From the NCBI RefSeq assembly GCF_004342485.1, contig NZ_SMBU01000032.1:1-59427 (forward strand): 59,427 bases of DNA, written 5' to 3'. This document shows, piece after piece, positions 1 through 8,601 of the stretch; the stretch's first letter is position 1; every line of letters starts with the position of its first letter. Source of the stretch: Roseateles saccharophilus. GTDB taxonomy: Bacteria; Pseudomonadota; Gammaproteobacteria; Burkholderiales; Burkholderiaceae_C. The notes beneath the pieces were generated by a model. That model was not told the origin of the DNA, did no database searches, and was given only the letters and a program-made list of their open reading frames with translations. The position numbers and the translations under genes are program-made.

Positions 1-83
1 ACCATCCAGACTGTCATCTTCCTGATCGCGGGCAAGCTCGACTTCAGCGCGATCAACCCTCACGCCCGGCAACCCACTTGAAA

Positions 84-350
84 TTCAAGAGAGCCAGCTT
101 TTTGCGCCTGGCCAACAATCGCCAGGTACTCCCGACCGATCGCCCGGCCTTCTTTGGCTATGTCGGGCGCGTCATGCGCAGCGTCGTGATCGACCATGTG
201 CGCGAGCAACAGTCGCTCAAGCGAGGCGGCGGGCAGCAGCTGGTGACGCTGACCACGGGCGCCGAGCCCGGGATGGTCGATGACAGCCGATTGCTGGCCG
301 TGGACGCTGCGCTGGATTTGCTGGAACGCATCGGCTGTGGCTTTCGCGCC
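84..350 (+). pseudogene. Remnant of an ECF-type sigma factor (TIGR02999-like)
   Basis: The translation in this frame carries the middle of an extracytoplasmic-function sigma factor: ASFLRLANN, then DRPAFFGYVGRVMRS, VVIDHVREQ, an SLKRGGG stretch and LLAVDAALDLLERI. These match, from memory, the region 2 to early region 4 part of the TIGR02999 ECF family, which has RAHFF..AARAMRRILVDHAR and KRGGG signatures. The N-terminal start and the C-terminal helix-turn-helix that contacts the -35 element are both missing. After about position 350 the frame runs into sequence antisense to the neighbouring dehydrogenase. The residues NPHARQPT at 55-78 in another frame may be a frameshifted piece of the preceding HTLQPT motif, but this is weak. 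It should be non-functional. Confidence 0.65.
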
Positions 351-437
351 GGCAATCGGACGCAGACCGGCCTACGACTTGAACCCTGTGGCAGCGGATT
401 CCGATCGCCGCGAACAGCCTTGACGATGCCCGAGGCC

Positions 438-1439
438 TCAGGGCACGAGGACGGCGGCGCCGTTGAGCCTGCCCGCGCGCAGATCGCCGACCGCCGCATT
501 CGCATCGGCCAACGCATAGCGGGTCGTGCGCACCCGCAGCGGCAAGCGGGCTGCGGCTGCCAGGAACTCCCGGCCGTCCTGTCGCGTGAGGTTGGCGACC
601 GAAAGGATCCGGCGTTCCTCCCACAGCAGCCGGTAGGGGAAGGAGGGGATGTCGCTCATGTGGATGCCGCCGCAGACCACCCTGCCGCCCTTGCGCACCG
701 CCTGCAGCGCCTGCGGCACCAGTTCGCCCGCCGGCGCGAAGATCAGCGCCGCGTCGACAGGCTCGGGTGGTGCCTCGCCCGAGCCACCGGCCCAGCTGGC
801 GCCCATCGAGAGGGCGAACTGCTGGCCCGCCGTGTCGCCCGCGCGCGTGAACGCAAAGACCTTGCGCCCCTGGTGGGCGGCCACCTGCGCGATCAGGTGA
901 GCGGCGGCACCGAAGCCATACAGGCCCAGCACCCTGGCGCCGTCGCCCGCCGCGCGCAGGGCGCGCCAGCCGATCAGGCCTGCGCACAGCAGGGGCGCCG
1001 TGTGCTCGGGGTCGGCGCATTGCGATGCGCCGAGCGGCAGGCAGAAGGCCGCGCGTGCGAGCACATGAGTCGCGAAACCACCGTCGCGGCTGCAGCCCGT
1101 GAACTGCGGCCGGTCGCACAGGTTCTCGTCGCCATCGATGCAATAGCGGCAGCTGCAACAGGCCCCGCCCAGCCAGGGCAGGCCGACGATCTGGCCGACG
1201 CAGAGGCCATCGGCACCGGGGCCCAGCGCCTCGACCTCGCCGACGATCTCGTGGCCGGGCACGATGGGGTAGCGCGCCTGCGGCAGCTCGCCGTCGATGA
1301 CGTGCAGGTCGGTGCGGCACACGGCGCAGGCCAGCACGCGCAGACGGACCTCCCCGGCCGGCGGTTCGGGCAAGGGGCGGTCCTGCAGCTGAAGCGCCTG
1401 CTTCGGGTGCCCAAGGACCATGGCTTGCATCGTCTTCAT
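438..1439 (-). CDS. Zinc-dependent alcohol dehydrogenase (MDR superfamily)
   Basis: This 333-residue medium-chain dehydrogenase probably oxidises an alcohol or reduces an aldehyde with NAD(P). The catalytic zinc ligands are visible as C41 (AVCRTD), H63 and E64 (PGHE). The structural zinc cysteine cluster lies at C94-C108 (ACCSCRYC then NLC). A Rossmann segment follows around LGLYGFGAAAHL. The glycine pattern is GFGAAA instead of the usual GxGxxG, so cofactor binding may be slightly atypical. The start at 1439 is preceded by a GAGGAG ribosome-binding site. It is divergent from the PaaK-like gene. The family resembles AdhP-type enzymes; the substrate cannot be assigned from sequence. Confidence 0.88.
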   Translation of the reverse strand: MKTMQAMVLGHPKQALQLQDRPLPEPPAGEVRLRVLACAVCRTDLHVIDGELPQARYPIVPGHEIVGEVEALGPGADGLCVGQIVGLPWLGGACCSCRYCIDGDENLCDRPQFTGCSRDGGFATHVLARAAFCLPLGASQCADPEHTAPLLCAGLIGWRALRAAGDGARVLGLYGFGAAAHLIAQVAAHQGRKVFAFTRAGDTAGQQFALSMGASWAGGSGEAPPEPVDAALIFAPAGELVPQALQAVRKGGRVVCGGIHMSDIPSFPYRLLWEERRILSVANLTRQDGREFLAAAARLPLRVRTTRYALADANAAVGDLRAGRLNGAAVLVP

Positions 1440-1601
1440 CACAACTCCTCGCAGCGGTATTCTGGGCGGCGGCGGCGCCCAGGCATTGATCGAGCGCAAG
1501 TGCTGCGGCCGGTGTCGCGCGCAACATGCCAATGGGCGTCCCCGCTGAACGGCCTGCCGCGCAAAATGCTTTCTGCGGTCAATGGCGGGAGCGCTGGCGA
1601 A

Positions 1602-3038
1602 ATGGCCCACATGGCCTCCTTGGCAACCTTGAATCCGGACGCCTGGCTCTACGCGGGCGCATGGTCCGCGACCTGGTGGTCCGGCCTCCATCCGGAGACC
1701 GTGGGGCTGGCCATGCGCCAGCGGCGCCTGGCCAGGCTCATCGACCAGGCCCTGTCGGCCTCGCCCTTCTACAAAAAGCGTGGCGGCGGCAGGCTGTGCG
1801 ACTTCAGGCCGACCACCAAGCACGAGCTGATGGCCTGCTTCGACGACTGGGCGACCGACCGCCGCATCACGCGCGCGGCGCTGGAGTCCTTCGTCGCCGA
1901 TCCGCAGAGGGCCGCCAGCCCCTGGCTGGGCAGGTATCTGGTCTGGACGAGCTCGGGAACATCGGGCGAGATGGGCTACTTCATCCAGGACGCCACCAGC
2001 ATGGCGGCCTACGACGCCATCGACTCGCTGCGCCTGCGCGGGCGCGCGCCGCTGGACAACCTCAACCCGCTGTGGGGCCTGGACCAGCGCTTCGCCTTCG
2101 TGGGGGCCACGGGAGGGCATTTCGCCGGCTTCGTCAGCCTGGAGCGCATGCGGCGTGCCACGCACGGCCGGCCGACGATCCAGGTGGTCTCTGCGCTGGA
2201 GCCGGTCGCGCGCATCGCGGAGCAACTCGCGGTGATCGATCCCACCGTCCTGATCTGCTATCCGAGCGCGGCGGTGCTGCTGGCGGAGCGGCAACTGTCC
2301 GGCACCCTGGGGCTGGACCTGACCGAGGTCTGGCTGGGTGGCGAGCAGTTCACGCCCGGCCAGCGCGCGCTGATCCAGGCAGCCTTCCAATGCCCCGTCC
2401 GAAACAACTACGGTGCCTCGGAGTTCTTCTCCATCGCCTCCGAATGCCGGTTCGGGAACCTGCATGTCAACGAGGACTGGGTGATCCTGGAGCCGGTGGA
2501 CGCCAACCTGCAGCCCCTGTCCGGCGACGGCTTCTCCGCTTCCGTGCTGCTGACGAACCTGGCCAATCTGGTCCAGCCGCTGCTGCGCTATCAGCTCACG
2601 GACCGGGTGCGGTTCGCCCCGCGGCCCTGTCCCTGCGGGGATCGGTTCCGCGTGATCGAGGTCGACGGCCGCTCCGACGACATACTGCGGTTCCAGGACG
2701 CGCAGGGCGGACCGGTCCCGGTCCTTCCGCTGGCCTTGGAGACCGTGATCGAGGAGGGTGCCGGCATCACGCATTTCCAGCTGCTGTGCCGCGGCAGCGC
2801 GGTGATCGAGGTGCGCTTCGACGCCGAGCTACCGGACGCGCCTGCGGCCTACGAGAGGCTGCGGGCGGTGTTGCTGGCGTATCTGCGGCAGCACCGCGTC
2901 GCCGGCCTACGAACCCGGTTCAGCCGGGCCGCACCGCAACGGGAGCAGCGCAGCGGAAAGCTGCGGCGCATTGTCGCGGTCCAGGCCCGGTCTCAGGGCA
3001 GGGGTGAGGTCTCAGGCTCCAGCCCGGCCTCCGCGTAG
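1602..3038 (+). CDS. PaaK-like adenylate-forming enzyme (phenylacetate-CoA ligase family)
   Basis: A 478-residue member of the PaaK/COG1541 group of adenylate-forming ligases, which activate a carboxylic acid with ATP and often transfer it to CoA. The ATP-binding P-loop is WTSSGTSGEMGYF, the aromatic-rich NNYGASEFFS matches the A5 region, and LLRYQLTDRVRF plus a CPCG segment match the conserved region before the C-terminal lid. The substrate is unknown. ATG codons at 1566 and 1611 are also possible starts; 1602 is a compromise with a loose GGCGGGAG upstream. The 3' end overlaps the convergent DUF4015 gene by 46 bases. It is divergent from the alcohol dehydrogenase, suggesting linked use of an alcohol, aldehyde or acid series, which is inference. 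Confidence 0.8.
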   Translation: MAHMASLATLNPDAWLYAGAWSATWWSGLHPETVGLAMRQRRLARLIDQALSASPFYKKRGGGRLCDFRPTTKHELMACFDDWATDRRITRAALESFVADPQRAASPWLGRYLVWTSSGTSGEMGYFIQDATSMAAYDAIDSLRLRGRAPLDNLNPLWGLDQRFAFVGATGGHFAGFVSLERMRRATHGRPTIQVVSALEPVARIAEQLAVIDPTVLICYPSAAVLLAERQLSGTLGLDLTEVWLGGEQFTPGQRALIQAAFQCPVRNNYGASEFFSIASECRFGNLHVNEDWVILEPVDANLQPLSGDGFSASVLLTNLANLVQPLLRYQLTDRVRFAPRPCPCGDRFRVIEVDGRSDDILRFQDAQGGPVPVLPLALETVIEEGAGITHFQLLCRGSAVIEVRFDAELPDAPAAYERLRAVLLAYLRQHRVAGLRTRFSRAAPQREQRSGKLRRIVAVQARSQGRGEVSGSSPASA

Positions 3039-4252
3039 CGGTTGCCCGGGTTCCACAGCATCCAGCCATTGGTGCCCACGGCGTCGGCCGCCTCGATCTG
3101 CGCGCGGATCTCGTGTTCGCCGAAGACGCGCCGGTCGAACGCATAGTCGCGGAAGGCCTGCAGCCAGGGGCGAAAGCGCGTGCCTGGCAGGCCGGTGCGC
3201 GCAAGCGCCCGCTGCAGGCTGCGCTGCACGATCTCGTAGGGCGCGGCAACCGGGTCGCGGTAGCCGGGAATGCCGAAGCTGAACCCCGAGGGGTAGAGCA
3301 TGGGCGAGAGGTAGTCGACATGCCCGGCGATGGCTTCGAGCTGCTGGCCGATGTGCGTGTCGTTGCTGTTCCAGGTCACGTAGCCAAAGATGTCGGCGGC
3401 GACGAAGACGTTGTAGCGCCCCAGCCGCTGCTGGGCCGCGTCGAGAAAGCCGCCGATCGCCGCGATGCGGCGGTCTTCGGTATCGGGCTCCGAGAAGGCC
3501 AGGCCGCTGGCGTCGGGGAAGCGCAGGTAGTCGAACTGGATCTCGTCGAAGCCGAGCACGGCCGCCTCCTCGGCAAGCGCCAGATTGCGCTCCCAGGCCA
3601 TGCGGCGGAACGGGTCTATCCAGGCCAGGCCCTCGCGGTCCTTCCACACGGCGCCCTGGGCGTCGTGCACGGCCCATTCCGGGTGGGCCGTGGCATAGGG
3701 CTCGTCCTTGAAGGTGACGATGCGGGCGATCAGGTAGAGCCCGCGCTCGTGCAGGCTGCGCACCAGGGCCGCCATGTCGCGCACCGTGACCAGCGTCTGC
3801 GCCAGGCCGGCCGCGGTCAGCGCCGCGCTGGGGTAGGGCACCAGGCCGCGGTCGCCCTTCACGTCGATCACCAGCGCGTTCAGCTCCGTGTCGTCGATCA
3901 ACTTCAGCGCATCGCCGCGCAGCTTGGCGCTGCCGATGCCGTAGACCGACAGATACAGGGCCTTGGGCCGCAAGGGCTTCAGCGCGAGCGCGAGCGGCGC
4001 GGACGGCGCGACCGTGCCCCGGTACCTCGCATAGCCCGGCGCGCGCGCGGTGATCGGGCCGCCCGCGACGGGTTCGCCCACCTCGAAGCGGCCCTGGGCA
4101 TCGCAGCGCCGGACCTCGGCGCCGACCACCACGCTGGCGAACGGGATGGGGCGGCCCGTCTCGGCGTCCTTCACCATGCCGTCCAGGGCGCGTGCGGGCA
4201 ACGCCGCGATGCCCAGCACAAGGGCGAGCCAGATCGACGCAGCCGCTCTCAT
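2993..4252 (-). CDS. Secreted DUF4015 putative glycoside hydrolase with N-terminal CarboxypepD_reg-like domain
   Basis: The 419-residue product starts with a signal peptide (MRAAASIWLALVLGIAALPARA). A small beta-sandwich segment follows (GMVKDAETGRPIPFASVVVG), typical of carboxypeptidase regulatory-like repeats. A (beta/alpha)8-type DUF4015 domain then runs from about residue 95 to the end, with ALVIDVKGDRG, DEIQFDYLRFPD, VAADIFGY and YLSPMLYPS. In this family the acidic residues of the barrel strands are thought to be catalytic, but the substrate is not established. The start codon overlaps the stop of the upstream polysaccharide deacetylase by four bases (ATGA), so the two are translationally coupled. 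An extracellular polysaccharide is the obvious substrate class. Confidence 0.85.
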   Translation of the reverse strand: MRAAASIWLALVLGIAALPARALDGMVKDAETGRPIPFASVVVGAEVRRCDAQGRFEVGEPVAGGPITARAPGYARYRGTVAPSAPLALALKPLRPKALYLSVYGIGSAKLRGDALKLIDDTELNALVIDVKGDRGLVPYPSAALTAAGLAQTLVTVRDMAALVRSLHERGLYLIARIVTFKDEPYATAHPEWAVHDAQGAVWKDREGLAWIDPFRRMAWERNLALAEEAAVLGFDEIQFDYLRFPDASGLAFSEPDTEDRRIAAIGGFLDAAQQRLGRYNVFVAADIFGYVTWNSNDTHIGQQLEAIAGHVDYLSPMLYPSGFSFGIPGYRDPVAAPYEIVQRSLQRALARTGLPGTRFRPWLQAFRDYAFDRRVFGEHEIRAQIEAADAVGTNGWMLWNPGNRYAEAGLEPETSPLP

Positions 4253-5103
4253 GGTGGCGCCTCGCTGCTGAAGGCGGCCTGCAGCCGCGCCGCGAGCTGA
4301 TGGGCATCGACGCTGTCGACCATCAGATGGCGCGGCACGGCGAACGGCGGGTCGGCGGCGCTGGCCGAGCGGTTGCCCAGCGCGAACGCCGCCTGGTAGC
4401 CGGCCTCGGCGGCCTGCAGGGCCAGGCCCTCGTCGCTGAGGCCGAAGGGCCAGGCCAGCAGGTCGACGGGGCGTGACAGGCGCTGCTCCAGCGTGCTGCG
4501 CGAACGGGTCAGCTGGTCGGCGGCGAAGCGCCGGAAGGCGTCCGGCGGCATGCGCTCGCGCTCGCGCAGCAGGTTGGGATGCCAGAAGGTGTGCGACTGC
4601 ACCGAGACCAGCGGGCTGGCTGCCAGCTCGCGCAGCTGGGGCCAGGTCATCGCGTAGGCGGCGTTGGAGATGGCGGAGGGGTAAACGAACAGCGTCACCG
4701 GCCAGTTGCGCTCTCGCAGCAGCGGCGCCATCACCTCGAACTGCGACCGGTGGCCGTCGTCGGCCGTGAGCACGACGGCGCGTGGCGGCAGCGACGCGCC
4801 AGCGGCCCCCGCCAACCGCCAGGCCACCCATTCGGACAGCGGGATCACTTGGCAGGAGAAGCGCTCGAGCATGCGCAACTGCGACTCGAAGTTCGCGACG
4901 CGCAGCGTCATGCTGTCGAGGGCGGCAGCCGCGAAACGGTGGAACACCAGAATGGGCACATGCCGCGCCGCCGCTGCCAAGGCGGCAGGCGCGCCAGCCC
5001 AGGCTGCAGCGCCGGCGAGGCTGCAGACGAGGGCGCGGCGCCTGCGGTCGACAAGGCCTGCTCCCGTGGCCGAAAGGCTGCGCGGTGTTGCCGGCAAGGT
5101 CAT
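4249..5103 (-). CDS. Exported polysaccharide deacetylase family protein
   Basis: A 284-residue NodB-fold (carbohydrate esterase 4) protein. The N-terminus has an arginine-rich, Tat-like export signal (DRRRRALVCSLAGAAAWAG). The core begins with the strand PILVFHRF. The metal and base motif appears as VLTADDGHRS (usually TFDDG), and the two metal histidines as QSHTFWHPN. The later LLAWPFG segment matches the conserved arginine/proline motif. Such enzymes remove acetyl groups from N-acetylhexosamine polymers in the periplasm or outside the cell. It is coupled to the DUF4015 gene. The pairing recalls the two-domain PgaB protein (deacetylase plus hydrolase-like domain), here as separate genes; that comparison is inference. 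The start is uncertain; an in-frame alternative lies at 5151. Confidence 0.85.
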   Translation of the reverse strand: MTLPATPRSLSATGAGLVDRRRRALVCSLAGAAAWAGAPAALAAAARHVPILVFHRFAAAALDSMTLRVANFESQLRMLERFSCQVIPLSEWVAWRLAGAAGASLPPRAVVLTADDGHRSQFEVMAPLLRERNWPVTLFVYPSAISNAAYAMTWPQLRELAASPLVSVQSHTFWHPNLLRERERMPPDAFRRFAADQLTRSRSTLEQRLSRPVDLLAWPFGLSDEGLALQAAEAGYQAAFALGNRSASAADPPFAVPRHLMVDSVDAHQLAARLQAAFSSEAPP

Positions 5104-5243
5104 GGGCAAATGATGGTCCCGTTGGCGTCGTGCGGACTTGACGCGGCGCAAGACTCACCTGGAAGCAGGGCAATTGAGGCCCTGCAAGCCCGGAGCGGGT
5201 TCACCCCAGGTAAACCCGTCCGATGAGGGCGTCAGCGGCTGCC

Positions 5244-5249
5244 TAGAAT
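5244..5249 (+). promoter_or_regulatory. Candidate -10 element of phaR
   Basis: TAGAAT matches the sigma-70 consensus TATAAT at five of six positions and lies 28 bases upstream of the phaR start. No convincing -35 is visible at standard spacing, which fits a regulated or weak promoter. The PhaR-like element begins at its last base. Confidence 0.4.
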
Positions 5250-5262
5250 TTGCTGCACTGCA
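5249..5262 (+). promoter_or_regulatory. PhaR operator-like element in the phaR leader
   Basis: TTTGCTGCACTGCA sits between the candidate -10 and the ribosome-binding site of phaR. The identical 14-mer occurs in front of the phasin gene at 19565. PhaR proteins are known to bind TGC-rich sequences in phasin and phaR promoters and to autorepress. Both the shared word and its position immediately after the -10 support an operator. Confidence 0.7.
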
Positions 5263-5276
5263 CAGGAGACATCCGC

Positions 5277-5831
5277 ATGGCGACAGCCCGCAAGAAGGCG
5301 GCGACGACGAACGAGCAAACCGGCGAAGCCAAGCCCGGCCTGCGCGTCCTCAAGAAGTACCCCAACCGCCGCCTGTACGACACCCAGACCAGCAGCTACA
5401 TCACGCTGGCCGACGTGAAGCGCATGGTGCTGGACGGCGTCGACTTCGAGGTGCACGACGCCAAGACCCAGGAAGACCTGACCCGCGCCATCCTGCTGCA
5501 GATCATCCTGGAGGAAGAAACCGGCGGCGTGCCGATGTTCTCCACCGCGTCCCTGGCCCAGATCATCCGCTTCTACGGCCATGCGATGCAGGGCGTCATG
5601 GGCGGCCTGCTGGAGCGCCAGATGCAGGCCTTCACCGACATGCAGCAGCGCTTCACCGAGCAGACGCCCGGCATGCCCTTCACCCCCGAGGCCTGGACGG
5701 GCCTGATGGGCGCTTTGCCGACACAGGTGGCCGAGCAGTCCAAGACGCTGATGAACCAGTGGCAGGAGCAGCTGAAGAACGCCGGCGCGATGTTCCCCTT
5801 CGGCGTGCCGCCGGGCAGCAAAAAGCCCTGA
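5277..5831 (+). CDS. phaR: Polyhydroxyalkanoate synthesis repressor PhaR
   Basis: This 184-residue protein controls polyhydroxyalkanoate storage genes. The N-terminal DNA-binding domain carries the family signature [20 protein letters not shown] and [20 protein letters not shown]. The PHB accumulation regulatory domain follows ([17 protein letters not shown], then [15 protein letters not shown]). The C-terminus, rich in Gln, Met and Phe, is typical of beta-proteobacterial members. In the known mechanism PhaR represses the phasin gene and itself, and leaves DNA when it binds nascent polymer granules. AGGAGA precedes the start at good spacing. A matching operator-like element lies in its own leader and in front of the phasin gene 14 kb away, supporting both autoregulation and a phasin link. 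Confidence 0.95.
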   Translation: MATARKKAATTNEQTGEAKPGLRVLKKYPNRRLYDTQTSSYITLADVKRMVLDGVDFEVHDAKTQEDLTRAILLQIILEEETGGVPMFSTASLAQIIRFYGHAMQGVMGGLLERQMQAFTDMQQRFTEQTPGMPFTPEAWTGLMGALPTQVAEQSKTLMNQWQEQLKNAGAMFPFGVPPGSKKP

Positions 5832-5857
5832 AGTCGCACATCGCCGAAAATACGGCG

Positions 5858-7240
5858 ATGAACGAAACGACCACCTCCGTCCCGAAGATCGGCTTCGTCA
5901 GTCTCGGCTGCCCGAAAGCCCTGACCGACTCCGAGCTGATCCTGACCCAGCTCCGCGCCGAGGGCTACGAGACCTCCAAGACCTTCGCCGGTGCCGACCT
6001 GGTGATCGTCAACACCTGCGGTTTCATCGACGACGCGGTCAAGGAGAGCCTGGACACCATCGGCGAGGCCCTGGCCGAGAACGGCAAGGTCATCGTCACC
6101 GGCTGCCTGGGCGCCAAGGCCGGCCATGCCAGCAGCGACGCCGGCAGCCTGGTGCGCGAGATCCACCCCAGCGTCTTGGCCGTGACCGGCCCGCATGCGA
6201 CGCAGGAGGTCATGGACGCGGTGCATACCCATGTGCCCAAGCCCCACGACCCCTTCGTCGACCTGGTGCCCAGCTATGGCATCAAGCTCACGCCCAAGCA
6301 TTACGCCTACCTGAAGATCAGCGAGGGCTGCAACCACCGCTGCTCCTTCTGCATCATCCCCAGCATGCGCGGCGACCTCGTCTCCCGCCCCATCGGCGAC
6401 GTGCTGAACGAGGCGCGCGCGCTGTTCGAGAGCGGCGTGAAGGAGCTGCTGGTCATCAGCCAGGACACCTCGGCCTACGGCGTGGACGTGAAGTACCGCA
6501 CCGGCTTTTGGGACGGCAAGCCGGTCAAGACCCGCATGCTGGACCTGGTCGCCCAGCTCGGCGAGATCGCCAAGCCTTATGGCGCCTGGGTGCGCCTGCA
6601 CTATGTCTACCCCTATCCGCACGTGGACGAGGTGCTGCCGCTGATGGGTCAAGGCCTGGTGCTGCCCTATCTCGACGTGCCCTTCCAGCATTCCCATCCC
6701 GACGTGCTCAAGCGCATGAAGCGCCCGGCCAACGGCGAGAAGAACATGGAGCGCATCCTGCGCTGGCGCGAGGCCTGCCCGGATCTCGTCATCCGCTCGA
6801 CCTTCATCGCCGGCTTCCCCGGCGAGACCGAAGCCGAGTTCCAGCATCTGCTGGATTTCATGCAGGAAGCCAGGATCGACCGCGCCGGCTGCTTCGCCTA
6901 TTCGCCGGTCGAAGGCGCTAGCGCCAACGACATCCCTGGGGCGCTGCCCGACGAGGTGCGCGAGGAGCGCCGCGCGCGCTTCATGGCCGTGGCCGAGCAG
7001 GTGTCGGCCGCCAAGCTGCAGGCCCGCGTGGGCCAGACACTGCAGGTGCTGGTCGATGCCGCGCCGGCGCTGGGCCGCAAGGGCGGGGTGGGGCGGTCCT
7101 ACGCGGATGCGCCCGAGATCGACGGCAGCGTGAAGATCCTGCCGCCCGAGAAGGCCAGCAAGACGATGAAGGTCGGCGACTTCGTGCGTGCCCGCGTCGT
7201 CGCGGCCGATGGCCACGACCTGGTCGCGTCGCTGGTATGA
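5858..7240 (+). CDS. rimO: Ribosomal protein S12 methylthiotransferase RimO
   Basis: RimO adds a methylthio group to the beta-carbon of a conserved aspartate of ribosomal protein S12. The 460-residue product shows all expected parts: an N-terminal MTTase domain with iron-sulfur cysteines in LGCPKA, NTCGF and TGCLG; a radical SAM domain with C158, C162 and C165 (CNHRCSFC); and a C-terminal TRAM domain ending [20 protein letters not shown]. The [18 protein letters not shown] segment is characteristic of the MiaB/RimO group, and PRG-type spacing and length agree with RimO rather than MiaB. It starts 26 bases after phaR, so the two may be co-transcribed. Confidence 0.95.
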   Translation: MNETTTSVPKIGFVSLGCPKALTDSELILTQLRAEGYETSKTFAGADLVIVNTCGFIDDAVKESLDTIGEALAENGKVIVTGCLGAKAGHASSDAGSLVREIHPSVLAVTGPHATQEVMDAVHTHVPKPHDPFVDLVPSYGIKLTPKHYAYLKISEGCNHRCSFCIIPSMRGDLVSRPIGDVLNEARALFESGVKELLVISQDTSAYGVDVKYRTGFWDGKPVKTRMLDLVAQLGEIAKPYGAWVRLHYVYPYPHVDEVLPLMGQGLVLPYLDVPFQHSHPDVLKRMKRPANGEKNMERILRWREACPDLVIRSTFIAGFPGETEAEFQHLLDFMQEARIDRAGCFAYSPVEGASANDIPGALPDEVREERRARFMAVAEQVSAAKLQARVGQTLQVLVDAAPALGRKGGVGRSYADAPEIDGSVKILPPEKASKTMKVGDFVRARVVAADGHDLVASLV

Positions 7241-7292
7241 CGTGGGCCGAGCGCTGGGCCGCTCCCGAGCCGGCCCGCATCCCCTCGGGGAA

Positions 7293-7316
7293 TCGTCCGT
7301 CGTACTCGACGGACGA
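7293..7316 (+). promoter_or_regulatory. Perfect 10-bp hairpin in the leader of the PLP lyase gene
   Basis: Arms TCGTCCGTCG and CGACGGACGA are separated by the loop TACT. The 3' arm touches the ribosome-binding site GAGGGG (7315-7320), nine bases before the following ATG. There is no T-tract, so this is not a classical terminator of rimO. It could influence translation or RNA stability of the next gene. Confidence 0.5.
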
Positions 7317-7325
7317 GGGGCTCAC

Positions 7326-8516
7326 ATGAAAAAGCCGGCGACCGAGCTGATCCACCATCCCTACCGCGCTCCCGAGGGCTGGGACGCGGTGCCGGTGCCG
7401 GTGGCCAAGGCCTCGACCGTGCTCTTCAAGGACACGGCAGACCTGCACAAGCCGAGGCCGCGCGATGGCCTGACCTACCGCTACGGCCTGCACGGCACGC
7501 CCACCAGCTACACGCTGGCGGCGCGGCTGGCGACGCTGGAGCATGCCGAGCACTGCCTGCTCGTGCCCAGCGGCCTGGCCGCCGTCACGCTGCCGTCGCT
7601 GGCCATGCTGCGCCCGGGCGACGAGGTGCTGGTGCCCGACAACGTCTACGGCCAGAATCGCTACCTGACCGAGTCCTGGCTGCCGCAATGGGGCGTCACG
7701 CACCGCTTCTACGACCCGCTGACGGTGCCCGAGCTGCGCGACAACACCCGGCTCGTCTGGCTGGAGGCCGCCGGCTCGATCACGTTGGAGTTCCCTGACC
7801 TGCTCGGCACGCTGGCGGCCTGCCGCGCCCGCGGCGTCGTCACGGCGTTGGACAACACCTGGGGCGCGGGCCTGGCCTTCAACGGCTTCGAGCCGGCGCC
7901 GGGCACGCACCCGGGCCTGGGCGCCGACATCGTCATGCAGGCGCTGACCAAATACCCCAGCGGCGGCGCCGACGTGCTGATGGGCTCGGTCTGCACCCGC
8001 GATCGCCGCCTGCACGACCAGCTCAATTACGCGCACGAGCATCTCGGCTACGGCCTGGGCCAGAACGACGTGGAACTGGTGCTGCGGGGCCTGCCGACCC
8101 TGCCGCTGCGCTATGCGGCCCAGGACCGCGCCACGCGCCAGCTCGCCAGCTGGATGGCCGGCCGGCCCGAGGTGGCGCGGGTCCTCCATCCGGCGCTGCC
8201 GGGCTCGCCGGGCCACGAGAACTGGCTCGCGGTCGGCGCTGCCGGCGCGGCCTGCCTGTTCTCGGCGGTCTTCCAGCCGCAGTACAGCGCCGCGCAGGTC
8301 GACGCCTTCGTCGACGCGCTGCAGCTGTTCGGCATCGGCTATTCCTGGGCCGGCCCGATGAGCCTGGCCGTGCCCTACGACATGAGCCGCAGCCGCAATC
8401 TGCCGCTGCCCTTCGATGGCGGCCGGCTGGTGCGCTTCGCGATCGGCCTGGAGGACGGTGCCGATCTGAAGGCCGACATCGAGCAGGCGCTGGGCATGCT
8501 CGCGGCCCCGGTCTGA
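7326..8516 (+). CDS. PLP-dependent cystathionine beta-lyase-like enzyme (Cys/Met metabolism family)
   Basis: A 396-residue fold-type I PLP enzyme of the Cys/Met metabolism family. The Schiff-base lysine lies in ALTKYPSGGADV, the PLP-stacking region in CLLVPSGLAAV, and the cofactor aspartate in TALDNTWGAG. The YRYGLHGTPTSYTLAARLA segment is the usual subunit-interface loop. These features fit MetC-type cystathionine beta-lyase, which cleaves cystathionine to homocysteine, pyruvate and ammonia in methionine synthesis. Other family members (gamma-lyase, gamma-synthase) cannot be fully excluded. It starts 85 bases after rimO, behind a hairpin that abuts its ribosome-binding site. Downstream lies an HD-GYP gene that looks functionally unrelated. 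Confidence 0.88.
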   Translation: MKKPATELIHHPYRAPEGWDAVPVPVAKASTVLFKDTADLHKPRPRDGLTYRYGLHGTPTSYTLAARLATLEHAEHCLLVPSGLAAVTLPSLAMLRPGDEVLVPDNVYGQNRYLTESWLPQWGVTHRFYDPLTVPELRDNTRLVWLEAAGSITLEFPDLLGTLAACRARGVVTALDNTWGAGLAFNGFEPAPGTHPGLGADIVMQALTKYPSGGADVLMGSVCTRDRRLHDQLNYAHEHLGYGLGQNDVELVLRGLPTLPLRYAAQDRATRQLASWMAGRPEVARVLHPALPGSPGHENWLAVGAAGAACLFSAVFQPQYSAAQVDAFVDALQLFGIGYSWAGPMSLAVPYDMSRSRNLPLPFDGGRLVRFAIGLEDGADLKADIEQALGMLAAPV

Positions 8517-8601
8517 ACTGAACTGAACGTGATCGCGCGAGCCGGCGCGTCGAATCCGTCGCGCTGACCGCCGTAGTCGGCGGCCGGATCGCCTGCGCGT
8601 C

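Noticed and set aside
78-3038. A single 986-codon frame spanning the sigma remnant and the PaaK-like gene
   Set aside because: The middle part (about 350-1600) is antisense to the alcohol dehydrogenase and has no coding signature. The recognisable PaaK-like protein starts near 1602.
7293-7316. Intrinsic terminator of rimO
   Set aside because: The stem is strong but no T-run follows, and it overlaps the next ribosome-binding site. Listed as a leader hairpin instead.
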